DNA from: Salisapilia sapeloensis
Taxonomy: Eukaryota > Oomycota > Peronosporomycetes > Peronosporales > Salisapiliaceae
Assembly (NCBI GenBank): GCA_023334545.1
Contig: JAADVB010000062.1
Coordinates: forward strand, 18,346-82,345
Reading direction: 5' to 3'
Length of the DNA: 64,000 nt
Shown: positions 44,650 through 54,600 of the stretch, in pieces
How the letters are laid out: every line of letters begins with the position of its first letter
How positions within the stretch are numbered: position 1 is the first letter of the stretch
The notes under the pieces: generated by a model
What the model saw: only the letters and a program-made list of their open reading frames with translations
What the model was told of the DNA's origin: nothing
Database searches by the model: none
Translations under genes and position numbers: made by a program

Positions 44650-46041
44650 TTATACCTTGCGCATTTTACCGGTCGTTGAGCGAGTTGCCTTCGCAGCAGT
44701 TTGATGCATTTGGCAGTGGTTTCCTTTTCGTACAGAACGAGTGCACCCAGACATCTCACACCGCCTGCCTCCGCCGTGGGAAATGCAATATCCGTTCCCT
44801 CGATCTTTCTTCGTACATCCGTCGAAGATGCAGCGACGGATACCTCCGTGTAAATAGCATAAGCCAAGTCGCTGCGTTCCTTTGTCACATCCGGGAACAC
44901 TGCACTTCTTACCGCCTCCATGCGCTCTACAAAGCCCTCCTCCCTGAGAACTTTTATGACAACCTTCCCTTTGGCAACGAGCACCGCCGCCATGCGTCTT
45001 GCATCGATTGTTTGACTGCGCTCTTCGAACGCATCCGTCCACCACACACTGTTTAGCTTTGCGAGGTGCCCTCAATGACTTTGATCCGTTCTCGCGTCCG
45101 AGAGACGATGGTGGAACGTATAAAGGATTCGGGATGATTGTACTGGCTGAGATGCTTGCATTACTGGTAGAAGGGAGCACAAAGGTCGCTGTCGACGGCG
45201 TATGCATGGACATTGGAATGTTGGACATGGTAGTTGCCAAGTGATTGCTGTACTGAGGATAACCCAAATGGAAAGAAGAGTGTGCGTTGTGATTCGCCAT
45301 TGCTGGTCCTGTTGGGTGAACCGCTCCCAACATGTTGGCACTCGGTGACGTCCCATTAATTGATCCAATTGACGACATGGATATGTTGCGTGATCGCGAG
45401 GCTCCACTGGCCACATCTTCCCATGTATCCCGCAGGAAAGTGTCAAAGGCCGGTGAAAGTGTTCTCGAGCCTCTTGTTTCTTCCTTTACGAATGGTGAAT
45501 GGGCTCCATGTCCGCCCAACTTGACGAAACTGTGTCGAGCTCCACTCTGATTGCCAATGGGGGCTGTAATGCGCATGGAGGTATTCATTTTCGAGTCTGC
45601 TCGAGGTGTCGGGAGCCCATCGGAGCTTATAACACTCAAAGCGTCCATCGAGTCCAAATCTGTTGCTCCTGTTGGTGTAGTACCAGGCAAGAGGTCTGTC
45701 AAGTTGGCAAAGTTGAGATCCATCTCTTCGTTCGATCCTCGCCGCGATATAGGTGTGTGGTGTCCAAAGTTGTCAAAGGATAGTACGTCTGCATCGAAAT
45801 CGAGGTACTCTGGCATTTCGACCGTCGAAGACGTGACGAAGGATTCTCGTCGATGATGGCGTGGGCTTCGAGCAGGATACGCCATGTCAGTTGTATCCAC
45901 AAACACTCGAGCGAGATAGATGTAGCTTTGGTGAAAAGCAGTTCGCGGTGGAGAGTTTAGTTGCGGAATGGCTGAAGACCGGTCATTTCCGCCGCGTTTC
46001 CTTCGGCCCGAGGACAGAACCAAGTGGACAGCTGGAGACAT
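44650..46041 (-). CDS. Cys/His zinc-repeat protein of the 'WRKY19-like' group, no WRKY domain
   Basis: 463 residues from ATG 46041, or 411 from ATG 45885 (MAYPARSPRH), which I prefer because the upstream part reads poorly. A Ser/Thr-rich N-terminal ~250 residues is followed by five tandem ~23-residue repeats with the pattern C-x4-C-x9-11-C-x2-H-G-G (CVVDGCVRRAQSNNRCKTH, then CQREGCHKS, CSVPGCDKG, CIFDGCTKK, CEMSGCTRS). These are commonly annotated as WRKY transcription factor 19-like in oomycetes although no WRKYGQK motif is present. Repeats presumably bind zinc. Nuclear function is an inference from the basic tail (KATRSTTGKMRKV). Confidence 0.82.
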   Translation of the reverse strand: MSPAVHLVLSSGRRKRGGNDRSSAIPQLNSPPRTAFHQSYIYLARVFVDTTDMAYPARSPRHHRRESFVTSSTVEMPEYLDFDADVLSFDNFGHHTPISRRGSNEEMDLNFANLTDLLPGTTPTGATDLDSMDALSVISSDGLPTPRADSKMNTSMRITAPIGNQSGARHSFVKLGGHGAHSPFVKEETRGSRTLSPAFDTFLRDTWEDVASGASRSRNISMSSIGSINGTSPSANMLGAVHPTGPAMANHNAHSSFHLGYPQYSNHLATTMSNIPMSMHTPSTATFVLPSTSNASISASTIIPNPLYVPPSSLGRENGSKSLRAPRKAKQCVVDGCVRRAQSNNRCKTHGGGARCQREGCHKSSQGGGLCRAHGGGKKCSVPGCDKGTQRLGLCYLHGGIRRCIFDGCTKKDRGNGYCISHGGGRRCEMSGCTRSVRKGNHCQMHQTAAKATRSTTGKMRKV

Positions 46042-46824
46042 GCGATATATGTATGCAAACTGGTCCAGTCTGGTCGGAAGGGTAAGATGCGACTTCCGGT
46101 TGGACGAACCTCCGTCTCGTCTGAGCCGACCGGTTAGGTCTAGTCGATCGTCTCCATTTGGCTGACGCGAACACTTTGAATAAGAAATTAAGCAACGAGG
46201 AGCTATAATTAGGTTGTCGATCGTATCAATTGAAAATCATTCAGTGCGCCTGACCAAATGCCCGAACTATCTTGCGTTTTGATCGAGTTGTAGCAGAGAG
46301 AACTTGGCATGAAAGTATCTCGTAATGGTATTCACTGCTCTCTTGACAGGACATCAGATCTAACTACTTCAAGTACCTCCAGCCGTCTACACTGTGCATC
46401 TTGTAGTGCTATTTCATTGAATGTCAATTACACTAGTTATGGTGGCTAACTACTCCATCGTTGCGCAAAGCAACAGACGCTAATTATGGAGTCGAGTTAG
46501 AGATCCTGGTGTAGCAGTCCAGGGCTACTAGGTTGAAGATGACATGGCGATAACTGCCATGCAGCCAAAATGTGCGCATGGAAGATGACGAAACGGCTGA
46601 TCTTTGCGGCTTCCATATTTACCAACATTGGGCGTGACCGATCGTCACGTGTCCTCAAGCGACCGAAAAGTTGAATGCAGCTTTAATGTACCCACCTGGT
46701 AGTCTAGCGAGCCTGATGCCGAGTCAAGGTGAGTCAAGTCTATCGAGACCAGCTGCTAAAGAAAAGCTATCTTTCTTTTTCTTTCGCTGCGGTGACCACC
46801 ATCCCAATCAAAACTACGACGAGC
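46042..46824. other. Divergent intergenic region, 783 bp
   Basis: Between the Cys/His repeat gene (minus) and the multipass membrane gene (plus). Contains CACGTG-like core at 46647-46652 (TCACGTGT). No coding exon supported. Confidence 0.5.
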
Positions 46825-47766
46825 ATGGCACCTCAGCGTCGTGGTCCGAAGCGAAAGCAATCTTCGAGGCAAAATGTACAAAAGGTCCCTGTGAAAGACC
46901 GACCAGAAGAGGAAGTCATCTCTTCTGGCGGGCACGACTGGAGTGGACCGTTCATCTCGCTTCTGCTCTTCTCGGCAGCGCTCGCATCCGTCTACTTTGA
47001 GGTCACTTTCCACCAGGACTACACAAATTCCTCGCAACTCCTGTATGCGACTAAAATTGCCTACATCGCTACTGTCTGTGTGACCACCTACAACAAGACT
47101 GCTTCGTTCTTCGTACCCCAGCATAAAGATCAGCAAACGATCCTAAAGATCGCCGTGGGTCATATCCAAGTGATGGCCATCGCTGTCCTTGCGAACATTG
47201 CCGGGAGTTTGACCACTCAATTCTGCTACGGTGAAACGCTACAGATAGAGGACACAGTGCATGTGGTCATGGCAACGTACACTAGTGTCCAATTGCTCAC
47301 GAGTGTGCTTCAGATCCCTGTTTGGGTGCTGGATCTCATCTGCGGTGTCGCCGTGAGCTGGCTCAAGTCCGTGTCGATTGCATCCACTGCCAGTCGCTGG
47401 AACGAAGACAAGCATATGCATCCAGCGGTGTTCGCAGTCACATCCACGGCGAATCTATTCGCGAGTGGATTAGTGCTGAAGCTTGTCGTCCAGTACAAGA
47501 GCAGCAAACGTATGCGTGACTTGATCTACCCATCTGTGGTGTTCAATGGCGTGTGGGAAGTCGTCAAAGTGATGTGCATCGCTTCTGCTGTGACCGGAGC
47601 GGCACACATTGCCAACCACTTTTACACGCAAAGCGAGATGAAGATTGAAGCGGAAGTCTTGTACTTTATCGTTGCGTTCTACGCGTTGCGAAAGTACTGG
47701 TCTCCAGCCTTGCAAGAGTCCTTGGGCGCGAATGGCGAAGCGCAAGCCACGAAGAAGACGCAGTAA
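46825..47766 (+). CDS. Multipass membrane protein of unknown function
   Basis: 313 residues from ATG 46825 (the open frame starts earlier, without an ATG). A basic N-terminus (QRRGPKRKQSSRQNVQK) is followed by six to seven hydrophobic helices: FISLLLFSAALASVYF, TKIAYIATVCVTTYN, KIAVGHIQVMAIAVLANIAG, a long TSVLQIPVWVLDLICGVAVS, ATSTANLFASGLVLKLVV, FNGVWEVVKVMCIASAV and EVLYFIVAFYALRKYW. No transporter signature. No intron. It could be an ER or plasma-membrane protein; I do not recognise the family. Confidence 0.72.
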   Translation: MAPQRRGPKRKQSSRQNVQKVPVKDRPEEEVISSGGHDWSGPFISLLLFSAALASVYFEVTFHQDYTNSSQLLYATKIAYIATVCVTTYNKTASFFVPQHKDQQTILKIAVGHIQVMAIAVLANIAGSLTTQFCYGETLQIEDTVHVVMATYTSVQLLTSVLQIPVWVLDLICGVAVSWLKSVSIASTASRWNEDKHMHPAVFAVTSTANLFASGLVLKLVVQYKSSKRMRDLIYPSVVFNGVWEVVKVMCIASAVTGAAHIANHFYTQSEMKIEAEVLYFIVAFYALRKYWSPALQESLGANGEAQATKKTQ

Positions 47767-48185
47767 GACGTAGTCACCCAGTCTTTGGCACAAGTCTCCA
47801 CGTCTTTTGAAGACTAGAATGGAGACGGATTTGTGCCATCAGCTTTGACTACATTTTAGTTCTAGAGATGCCAGTGTATCGTTCTCCATAAACGCAATCC
47901 GGAGACGAATGCAGCAAATACAGCTCTTCTTTCCCTAGCAATTGCGTCTCCCGTGTACGCACTATCCATGATACGCAAGAATCTGAACACTTGATTTAGC
48001 CATTGAATCGCTAATACGGCACACAGCAATGGAAAGTGAGGGCACGAAGCTCTGGATGAGCAAGTAGACACCTAACTCCATTTTCAATAACTCATCACCT
48101 TAGTCCTGTCGAGTATACTTCGATCAAGTGTATTCGACCAGCAGATAGACTTGAAGTTTATATCGACTAGCGCATCAAACAGAAA
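47767..48185. other. Intergenic, no feature seen
   Basis: 419 bases between the multipass membrane gene and ROGDI. One short minus-strand frame (47862-48071) lacks protein character. Confidence 0.55.
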
Positions 48186-49441
48186 ATGCCAGAAGATGAA
48201 GTCATTGCGGCGGAGCTCGCTGCTTGGGTATTAGATACATATCTACTTTTCTTTATAGTCGTAAAGACTAGGAGAATCATGCTCTTCATATGCTGTGTAG
48301 AAAGTAGAGGCCCAGCACTTTATCGCGTCGACGTATAGCAAGGTTTTGCCGCGTCTGTCGAATGAGCTGGAGCGACTTGATCTTCTCTGCAGCCGAATGG
48401 ATTTAAAGCAAAAATCATTGCGTTTGGCGGATTTTAACGGCACCAGCAACCTCGGCATGAAAGGGCAAGTGTCCGTGACGGGGGATCTGGTTACCGAAGC
48501 AGAGCTAGAGCTCACCGGAACCAAATCCATTCCTCAAGTCAGGTATCATCCAGTCGCTACGATTACATCAGAGGATCTACGGTAACGTCCAGTATTTGCT
48601 TGATTATCAATGCAGGCTCGAGAATTGCTCCGTGCTATCTCAGATCCTAGAGTTTTACGACCTCATCCGTCGTCAGCGACACGATTTTGAACAAGTCAGT
48701 GAAGCTCATGACGAGTCGAATCAGTCCACAGATAAGCCAGAAGACTCGTATACTTCTGCGCTAAAAGACTTACAAGACGCAAGTATATCAAAGTGTTCTT
48801 TTTGATAGTTCTTCTGATTATCTCTTTAGATCTTGGACACTGCGTCGACTACGATCGGCCAAGCGAAAGAGCTGTTGCAATCCCCGAGTAAAGACCGCTT
48901 TCCGTTTACTTCGATTGATCATGTACGACTCTAGTCGCCTCGTTCTGTCCGCAGTTACTAAAAGAATGTACAGCGATTTAAACCTCAGCTTCCATCCGGC
49001 ATCGTCATCGAGTTCTCCATCTATCGAGCAGATTTGGTGCGTAGCCCAGTAGAAAAATTCGTGTCGAAAAGGATCGCTTACGAGCTATTAAACCTGCTAT
49101 CGTATATGAATGATATGGACACGCAGCTTGTCGAGGTGTTCGACTTGACAGAGACAAAAAAGGCGCCTAATTACCTTCCGTCCGGCTTGCCTGCTTCACG
49201 AGACTTTATCGGTTGCGTGTGGTATGATTTTCTTTATAGTATTTATCACAGGGTATGTGGTCTGATAGTATACACGTGTAGCACCCTGGGTGAGCGCCAT
49301 GTCGAGATCCTGGACTATGTGTACTACACGACGCCCTTACCATCCATCGAGAAGATTTATCAGTCCATGGAAGAGTGCTACAATCTTGTGAATCGACAGC
49401 GAAATAACTGTCGTGCTCTGATAGCTTGCACGTCCGTTTAA
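48186..49441 (+). CDS. ROGDI: ROGDI/RAV2-like protein (RAVE complex)
   Basis: Join 48186..48227, 48301..48542, 48616..48778, 48830..48922, 48974..49221, 49282..49441; 315 residues (human ROGDI 287). All introns are GT-AG except intron 3, which uses a GC donor (GCAAGT at 48779) and is needed to keep frame. Family-like segments run in order: GQVSVTGDLVTEAELELTG, YDLIRRQRHDFEQV, DTASTTIGQAKELL, then after the fifth exon LPSGIVIEFSIYRADLV, and a C-terminal HVEILDYVYYTTPLP. RAV2/ROGDI is a subunit of the RAVE complex that regulates assembly of the vacuolar proton ATPase. Homology is judged by segment order, not by a search. Confidence 0.75.
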
Positions 49442-50062
49442 AATACCAAGTGTCTGCTTTTGACGTCGCACTACTGATACAAAGTTCCATCTTTTTCGTC
49501 TGAAGTTTAATAAGGTTCATTACTGCGTATTCAAGGCAGAGTATTTATGTCTATGAAGATTAAGGATTAGACATGTGCGGATTGTTCTCTACATAGAGAC
49601 ACAAAGTAACTTGTCTGTATTTCTAGTCTTGTAAACATCAGTGACTTGGGATGCCTTCCTATCACCAAGAGAGCTTTGCATTCGCCGGATTAGAAATTGA
49701 ACAAGAGCCTTGAATGATAAAGAAAAGTGATGAGTATGCATGAACGTAAGAAAATGTGACATGCGAAGGAAACCTGTGCGTAGATGGTAGAAATGGCATA
49801 CGCAACGGCAATGGAAATGATCGCTATATAATATAAAAATAGTATTGGCAACGTTGCCAATGGAAAAGGTTATAAAGTTATGCCTGGTACTGCATCAAAA
49901 GGAAAGCAACAAGAAACATACATTAAAGTTTTAAATCAAATGCATTTAAACTGTTCTTGAAGACTCCTCGAATACGTCGTGTTTGCTGCTCAAAACGAAG
50001 AGCAAGGAGCCTAAATACGACAGAGCAAAAACTGCCACCATAATATTAAAACCAAAAATGAA
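49442..50062. other. AT-rich intergenic region 3' of ROGDI
   Basis: 621 bases, AT-rich, no gene seen apart from the tRNA that begins just downstream. Confidence 0.55.
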
Positions 50063-50135
50063 CGCCCACCGTGGGGCTCGAACCCACGACCACAAGATTA
50101 AGAGTCTTGCGCTCTACCGACTGAGCTAGACGGGC
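50063..50135 (-). tRNA. trnK-CUU: tRNA-Lys(CUU)
   Basis: 73 nt on the minus strand. 5' GCCCGTC pairs with GGTGGGC at the 3' end, followed by discriminator G. D-arm AGCTCAGTCGGTAGAGC, anticodon loop CTCTTAA giving anticodon CUU (lysine), T-arm with GGTTCGAGCC. No intron and no encoded CCA. It lies in the spacer between ROGDI and the CaMKK gene. Confidence 0.97.
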
Positions 50136-50294
50136 TTATTGATACTATATGCATTTTAATATATATAAACATTTAAATTAGAAAGTATCCGTTTCAACTT
50201 TAGATGGGTTCCATTCTACTTGACGGGGCTTTACATTTGCTTGGAAGCTTATCGATTAAATTGTGAGTGTTAAACACTACTTTGTGAGCCAATT

Positions 50295-52367
50295 ATGGTG
50301 GAAGAAGTTCACGATGAGACCAGCAATGTCGATCAATCGACAGCAGTCCCTAAAGCTACTGCTCCTGGTCGACTTTCATTTACTCTATCACAGCAACCAA
50401 GCGGTAATCCTTTGCCGATCAAAAGACAGCTCACAGGCATAAGACCAAAAGTGGCTTTGCGGAAACGTGGAATGTCGTTTAAAGAAGTCACAAAGCTAGA
50501 GATTACCACGGATGAAGATGGCGTGGAGCATCTTAATCAGTAGTGCGTGTTTCTACTTGCCACTCTAATACCTCACTAGGACGACAAAGCTTACATCTAT
50601 GTATGGTGGTTAGTAAAATGCTCGATGTGCTAGGCAAAGGTGCCTATGGTACCGTATTCAAGGTCGAGTCGACGAAAACCGGGGAATTTCTAGCAGCGAA
50701 AGCAGTGGACAAAAAGGTATACTTGTCGTATCTTGAGTACATACGTCAGCGATGCTTATCATATATATGATAATGTATAGGCACTGAAAAGGGTTCGTGT
50801 CGGTCGATTCGGCAATGCTCTTCAGAACGTCAAGAAAGAGTTGAACATTTGGAAGAAGCTTAATCATCGACACATTGTCTTGTTGCGAGAGATCATTGAT
50901 TCGGAGGGTAATTCTTTTTGAATATGCTCCATTATTATACACATCATTGTGCATGGCAGTATGGGCAATTATATCTCACCTGTTTGGATTGACTTGGTAC
51001 CTAGATTGTAATACGCTCTACATGATTAGTGAGCTGGTCGACGGAGGAACCGTTCTGGATGACAACGTGTATGTACCCTTTGAGCTATCCATAATGTTTC
51101 ACCTGGACATAACCTATTTCACCCTAGTCACTGCACACCATTAGATCCATCCTTGACCAAACTCTACTTTTGTGAGTTGGTAGGAACCTTATAAGCTTTA
51201 GACAAACAAAAAGACTTGTAGCTAAAGTTCTTTCGTCTAGATCGAAGGCGTTGACTTCTTGCATGAGAACAAGGTCAATTGTATCTTTTGGAGTTCATAG
51301 TCCATCTCCTACATTCAATTTGAAATAGATCATCCATCGAGATATCAAGCCGGGCAATCTGCTGTTAAAGCGCATGGAAGATAACGCGCATGTCCTCAAA
51401 ATTGCTGACTTTGGTGTTTCCCACGTACTATGATAGTGTCCGATCTTGTAATATGCATTGAAAGCTTATACGTCGTAACTAGGAGATAGAGGGAGATGAC
51501 GACAGCATGCGTCAGACGACTGGAACAGCGATCTTCAACGGTAGAATACCGCTCAATGGTAGTCTTTCTACATCTCGGCTGATAACTGTGCGTACAATTT
51601 ATAGCACCGGAAATGCTAACTGGGGAGACATTCCATGGCAAACCGATCGACATTTGGGCTTGTGGTGTGACATTGTACATGTTCGTGTACGGCCATCCTC
51701 CATTCGAAGCCCAGACGATGACAGACTTATACAGCCGTATTCAGGTGCGATATGCTTCAAGTCGATGAGCAGAACCATAGTAGAGTCTTTAACGTGCCAT
51801 ACAGAACGATCCTATCGTCTACGCCGAAGCTGTCAATGATGTCCCAGTGGACAAGGACCTTATAGATTTATTAAAACACGTAAGCGTCACCTAAGCGTGC
51901 TATATTCATATCACAAAACACTCATGTCCTCCACGCATACCTTTAGATACTCGAAAAAGACCCCGAAAAGCGATACACGACCGCACAAATAAGAGTAGAT
52001 ACTCTTTGATGCATCTTTGTTACAGTAAATGATACGGTACTAAAGCGATGCACAGACGCATTCATGGGCATCGACCGAGTTCCAAACGACAGCTATGAAG
52101 TGTGTGACGCATACCGATGGAAGGCGGAAATCGTCATTTGCTGGTGGTCTATCTTCCATCCTGTCCGTCGGAAAATCTATCAAAGACCTCTTTTCCAGGT
52201 ATGTGTCAAGTCACACAGCGAGTGACTCATGTTGACTTGTACATAGGAGTCCAAGCACGGTGTTTCCAACCCTGTCACCAAATACGTCGGGTACCAAACT
52301 TGACGCAGAAGATGAATTGGCACAAAATTCTCAAGATAAAACTATTCAGGATGAAGGCAGTAACTAG
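50295..52367 (+). CDS. CaMKK-type Ser/Thr protein kinase
   Basis: Thirteen exons: 50295..50542, 50614..50716, 50781..50907, 51005..51068, 51128..51179, 51241..51273, 51329..51424, 51483..51540, 51605..51744, 51805..51879, 51947..51994, 52056..52198, 52247..52367; 435 residues, phases all agree. Kinase motifs: [13 protein letters not shown], the invariant Lys in [19 protein letters not shown] (Asp214), KIADFGVSH (Asp236), an acidic [22 protein letters not shown] activation segment, and [21 protein letters not shown]. The GDDD plus TTGTA activation loop matches calcium/calmodulin-dependent kinase kinases and related LKB1-side kinases, which phosphorylate AMPK-type kinases. A Ser-rich tail follows. 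A TGA soon after RYTTAQIR is removed by the 61-nt intron 51995..52055. Confidence 0.88.
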
Positions 52368-52429
52368 ACGTCAGCACAGAGTCAAGTAGGCAATGGATAC
52401 CATTAATAGGATCGAAACGACTACTTCAT

Positions 52430-52909
52430 TTACTTTTTATCCGAATGTCCTAAATCCTTCGTCGGACTGACATAATCCCGAACAATCTGCTTCAGTTCCT
52501 TGGATTCAGGGAATGCCCGTTTGATACGACGGTCCCATAGGACGACGGTTTCCTGCTGCTTGGTCTCGTCGTGAAGGTATATCTTGAACGTACCACCTTC
52601 GATTGGCTCAGGCGTCAGAGTAACTGATCGAAGTGCACATTTTAAGTCAGTTTGGAAAGTCGCGAGTAGTTCTTGCGCGAGCCACGCCGCCCGAAGGTTC
52701 CACCGACACCCTGGACAGTACTCGATCTCCACGACATAGTGCCGAGGGGTCATGTCGTCCGCTTTCTCTGCATCCTTACGTCTTTTTTCTGCCTCCTTTT
52801 TGCTCTTTTCTGCCTTTAGCTGTTTCTTTACTTCAGTGCGGTGCACTGAGAATTGCTGGACTGCTACAGCGGCGGATGCCAGGAGCGCTAGCTGAATGTA
52901 CTGCTGCAT
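52430..52909 (-). CDS. Rdx/selenoprotein-W-like thioredoxin-fold protein (Cys form)
   Basis: 159 residues from ATG 52909. A hydrophobic N-terminal segment (YIQLALLASAAVAVQQF) suggests a membrane anchor, followed by a Lys/Glu-rich coil. The domain then starts VEIEYCPGCRWNLRAAWLA, with redox CxxC at Cys65/Cys68. The rest follows SelW/SelT/Rdx order: a beta hairpin with GGTFKIYL, VVLWDRRIKRAFPESKELKQ, and the conserved C-terminal LGHSD. The position of selenocysteine in selenoprotein W is occupied by Cys here, so no SECIS is needed. Role: membrane-associated thiol redox protein, inferred from the family. Confidence 0.8.
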   Translation of the reverse strand: MQQYIQLALLASAAVAVQQFSVHRTEVKKQLKAEKSKKEAEKRRKDAEKADDMTPRHYVVEIEYCPGCRWNLRAAWLAQELLATFQTDLKCALRSVTLTPEPIEGGTFKIYLHDETKQQETVVLWDRRIKRAFPESKELKQIVRDYVSPTKDLGHSDKK

Positions 52910-53143
52910 CTTTGCTTCGAATTGAGAAAATGAGAATTCGTGTCCGAATATGTTGTCGGCCTTATCAACCAATCACAGCGCTGACTGTGTCCAATTCATA
53001 ATAATCTCCAATCGAAAACTATTGACGAAGTAAATAGATAGCGACATCATTGAAGCAGAAGATAAAATTATCTACCAAGATCTAGTAAGAGTAATGAATA
53101 CGTGTTGGTCACTTTATACCATTCGGTCTTTGTACGCATGTGC

Positions 53144-53707
53144 TTACATCGCCACGGCAGCTGCAACGGCAGAAAGAGCCACGGCGGAGACAGAGAAAGT
53201 CATGATCTGAGCCGCGCCGTCGGATCCAGTGGAACCACTGGATGCGGCCGTAACACCGGAGGCATCGCTAGCGGCCGATGCATCCATGCCAGCAGATCCG
53301 ACGGATCCCATGGATCCAGAGCCAGAGCCGGATGCGCTGCAAGTCGCGTCAGCGAAAGCGCTTTCCTTCGAAGTACTGTCCTTCTCGCCAGGATGGGACA
53401 ATCCGGTTTTACGCTGTAGAACATCGTCGTTGCCTTCGGACCACTTGCAGCACGGGTCGCCGAGCTCCTGACCGTTCGTCTGTCCATCACCATCGGAGTC
53501 TTTCTCACAGAGGTCCTTCGTCCACTTTTTGCCGGCAGCTTCAAAGTCTTCGCCGAATGCGTTGCGCTTTCCACCTCCACTGTGGTTAACGTGTCCGAGC
53601 GCCTTAACGCCATCGACATTGGCGCCATTGGGAATCTTGCTGACGAACTGCGGGTGCGCGTAGGCAGTGGAGATCAAGGCAGCGATGGCGAGGTAGAAGA
53701 CTTTCAT
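53144..53707 (-). CDS. Secreted temptin-like protein with probable GPI anchor
   Basis: 187 residues: signal peptide (MKVFYLAIAALISTAYA), then a Cys/Gly-rich domain starting HPQFVSKIPNGANVDGVKAL and including GHVNHSGGG, DLCEKDSDGDGQTNGQELGDPCC, which is the temptin family's calcium-like DxDGDGxTNGxELGDPC core. A Ser/Gly/Ala-rich linker and a hydrophobic C-terminus (FSVSAVALSAVAAAVAM) preceded by small residues fit GPI anchoring. Temptin-like secreted proteins occur in many oomycetes. Role at the cell surface is unknown. No intron. Confidence 0.85.
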   Translation of the reverse strand: MKVFYLAIAALISTAYAHPQFVSKIPNGANVDGVKALGHVNHSGGGKRNAFGEDFEAAGKKWTKDLCEKDSDGDGQTNGQELGDPCCKWSEGNDDVLQRKTGLSHPGEKDSTSKESAFADATCSASGSGSGSMGSVGSAGMDASAASDASGVTAASSGSTGSDGAAQIMTFSVSAVALSAVAAAVAM

Positions 53708-53999
53708 CGTAGTTGGGAGTTGGGATATGCTCGGTGCGAGGAAACTTGGAAACTGACGAAAACTCTGGAAAGCGGAGAGAAGCTCCTACGGCATCCACAT
53801 GTTCAAATGACACTGTTTCAAATGACAACAAATCACCTATTTGATCCTGAAAATCTTCTAGCACTGGGTTTTATACCCACTAAACATAGTACTCGGCATT
53901 TGACCGGACCAGCGGAACCGCGGTATGGACATAGACGCCACAATCCCGCAAGTAGCACGAACAGTAGGTGCACATCGAATTATCTTTCGAGAGTCTAGA

Positions 54000-54600
54000 C
54001 TAGGCTACGCGAACGTTTAATCGTATTGATAAGCGCCAGATCAATGCCATAAGCGTGATGACTGTATAGATTCGATAAAAAGTAGAGCGATCGCCCGCTG
54101 ACTTGTCAGTGACGTGGAAATTCGGCAACGGGCGTACTATCAAACGATTTAGTACCATCGGAACGGCGGACATGGTAGTCCAGACAATATTGAGCAAAGT
54201 TTCTTCCGATCCCGCTCGATCACCATTCCAGCGAATGAGCGTTCCAACTTCCAGCAGTTACCGCTTTTGTGTCCCACGCTTGGCTTTTTGTCCCGGCATT
54301 TGTCGATTACAATTGTACTGCGACCTTCTGAGTTGCTTCATCATCTGGTTGAGCATGTTGTAAAGCGAACTGTAGATCTCTGATGTGCCGGGCTCACGAC
54401 TATAGAAGCATAGAAAAAGCAAAGAGTATTGTTTGGTACACCGTATGACTTCAGTGACTACTACTACCAACAGAATGCAAATCCAGTTAAGCGTACGGAG
54501 ATTCTGGTAGTGACAAGTTTACTATCGAGTACGCTTTGAGAATCAATAATCCAGCAGCTCTATCTTCTCGGAACGATGATTTGATCGTTAAAAAGGCCAT
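54000..54600 (-). CDS. Small tail-anchored protein candidate, three exons
   Basis: Exons 54497..54600, 54311..54399, 54000..54247 (minus), introns 97 and 63 nt; 146 residues with consistent phases. Starts MAFLTIKSSFREDRAAGLLI, has a helical middle (IYSSLYNMLNQMMKQLRR) and ends with a hydrophobic helix (IYTVITLMALIWRL) and a short basic tail, so it looks tail-anchored. The C-terminal exon is the strongest part: it reads as continuous protein with a membrane helix. I do not recognise the family; a SNARE-like or peroxisomal protein is possible. Confidence 0.5.

Noticed and set aside
44532-45047. 171-codon minus-strand frame overlapping the Cys/His repeat gene
   Set aside because: It overlaps the well-supported repeat-encoding frame on the same strand and lacks any recognisable domain; it is a shadow frame.
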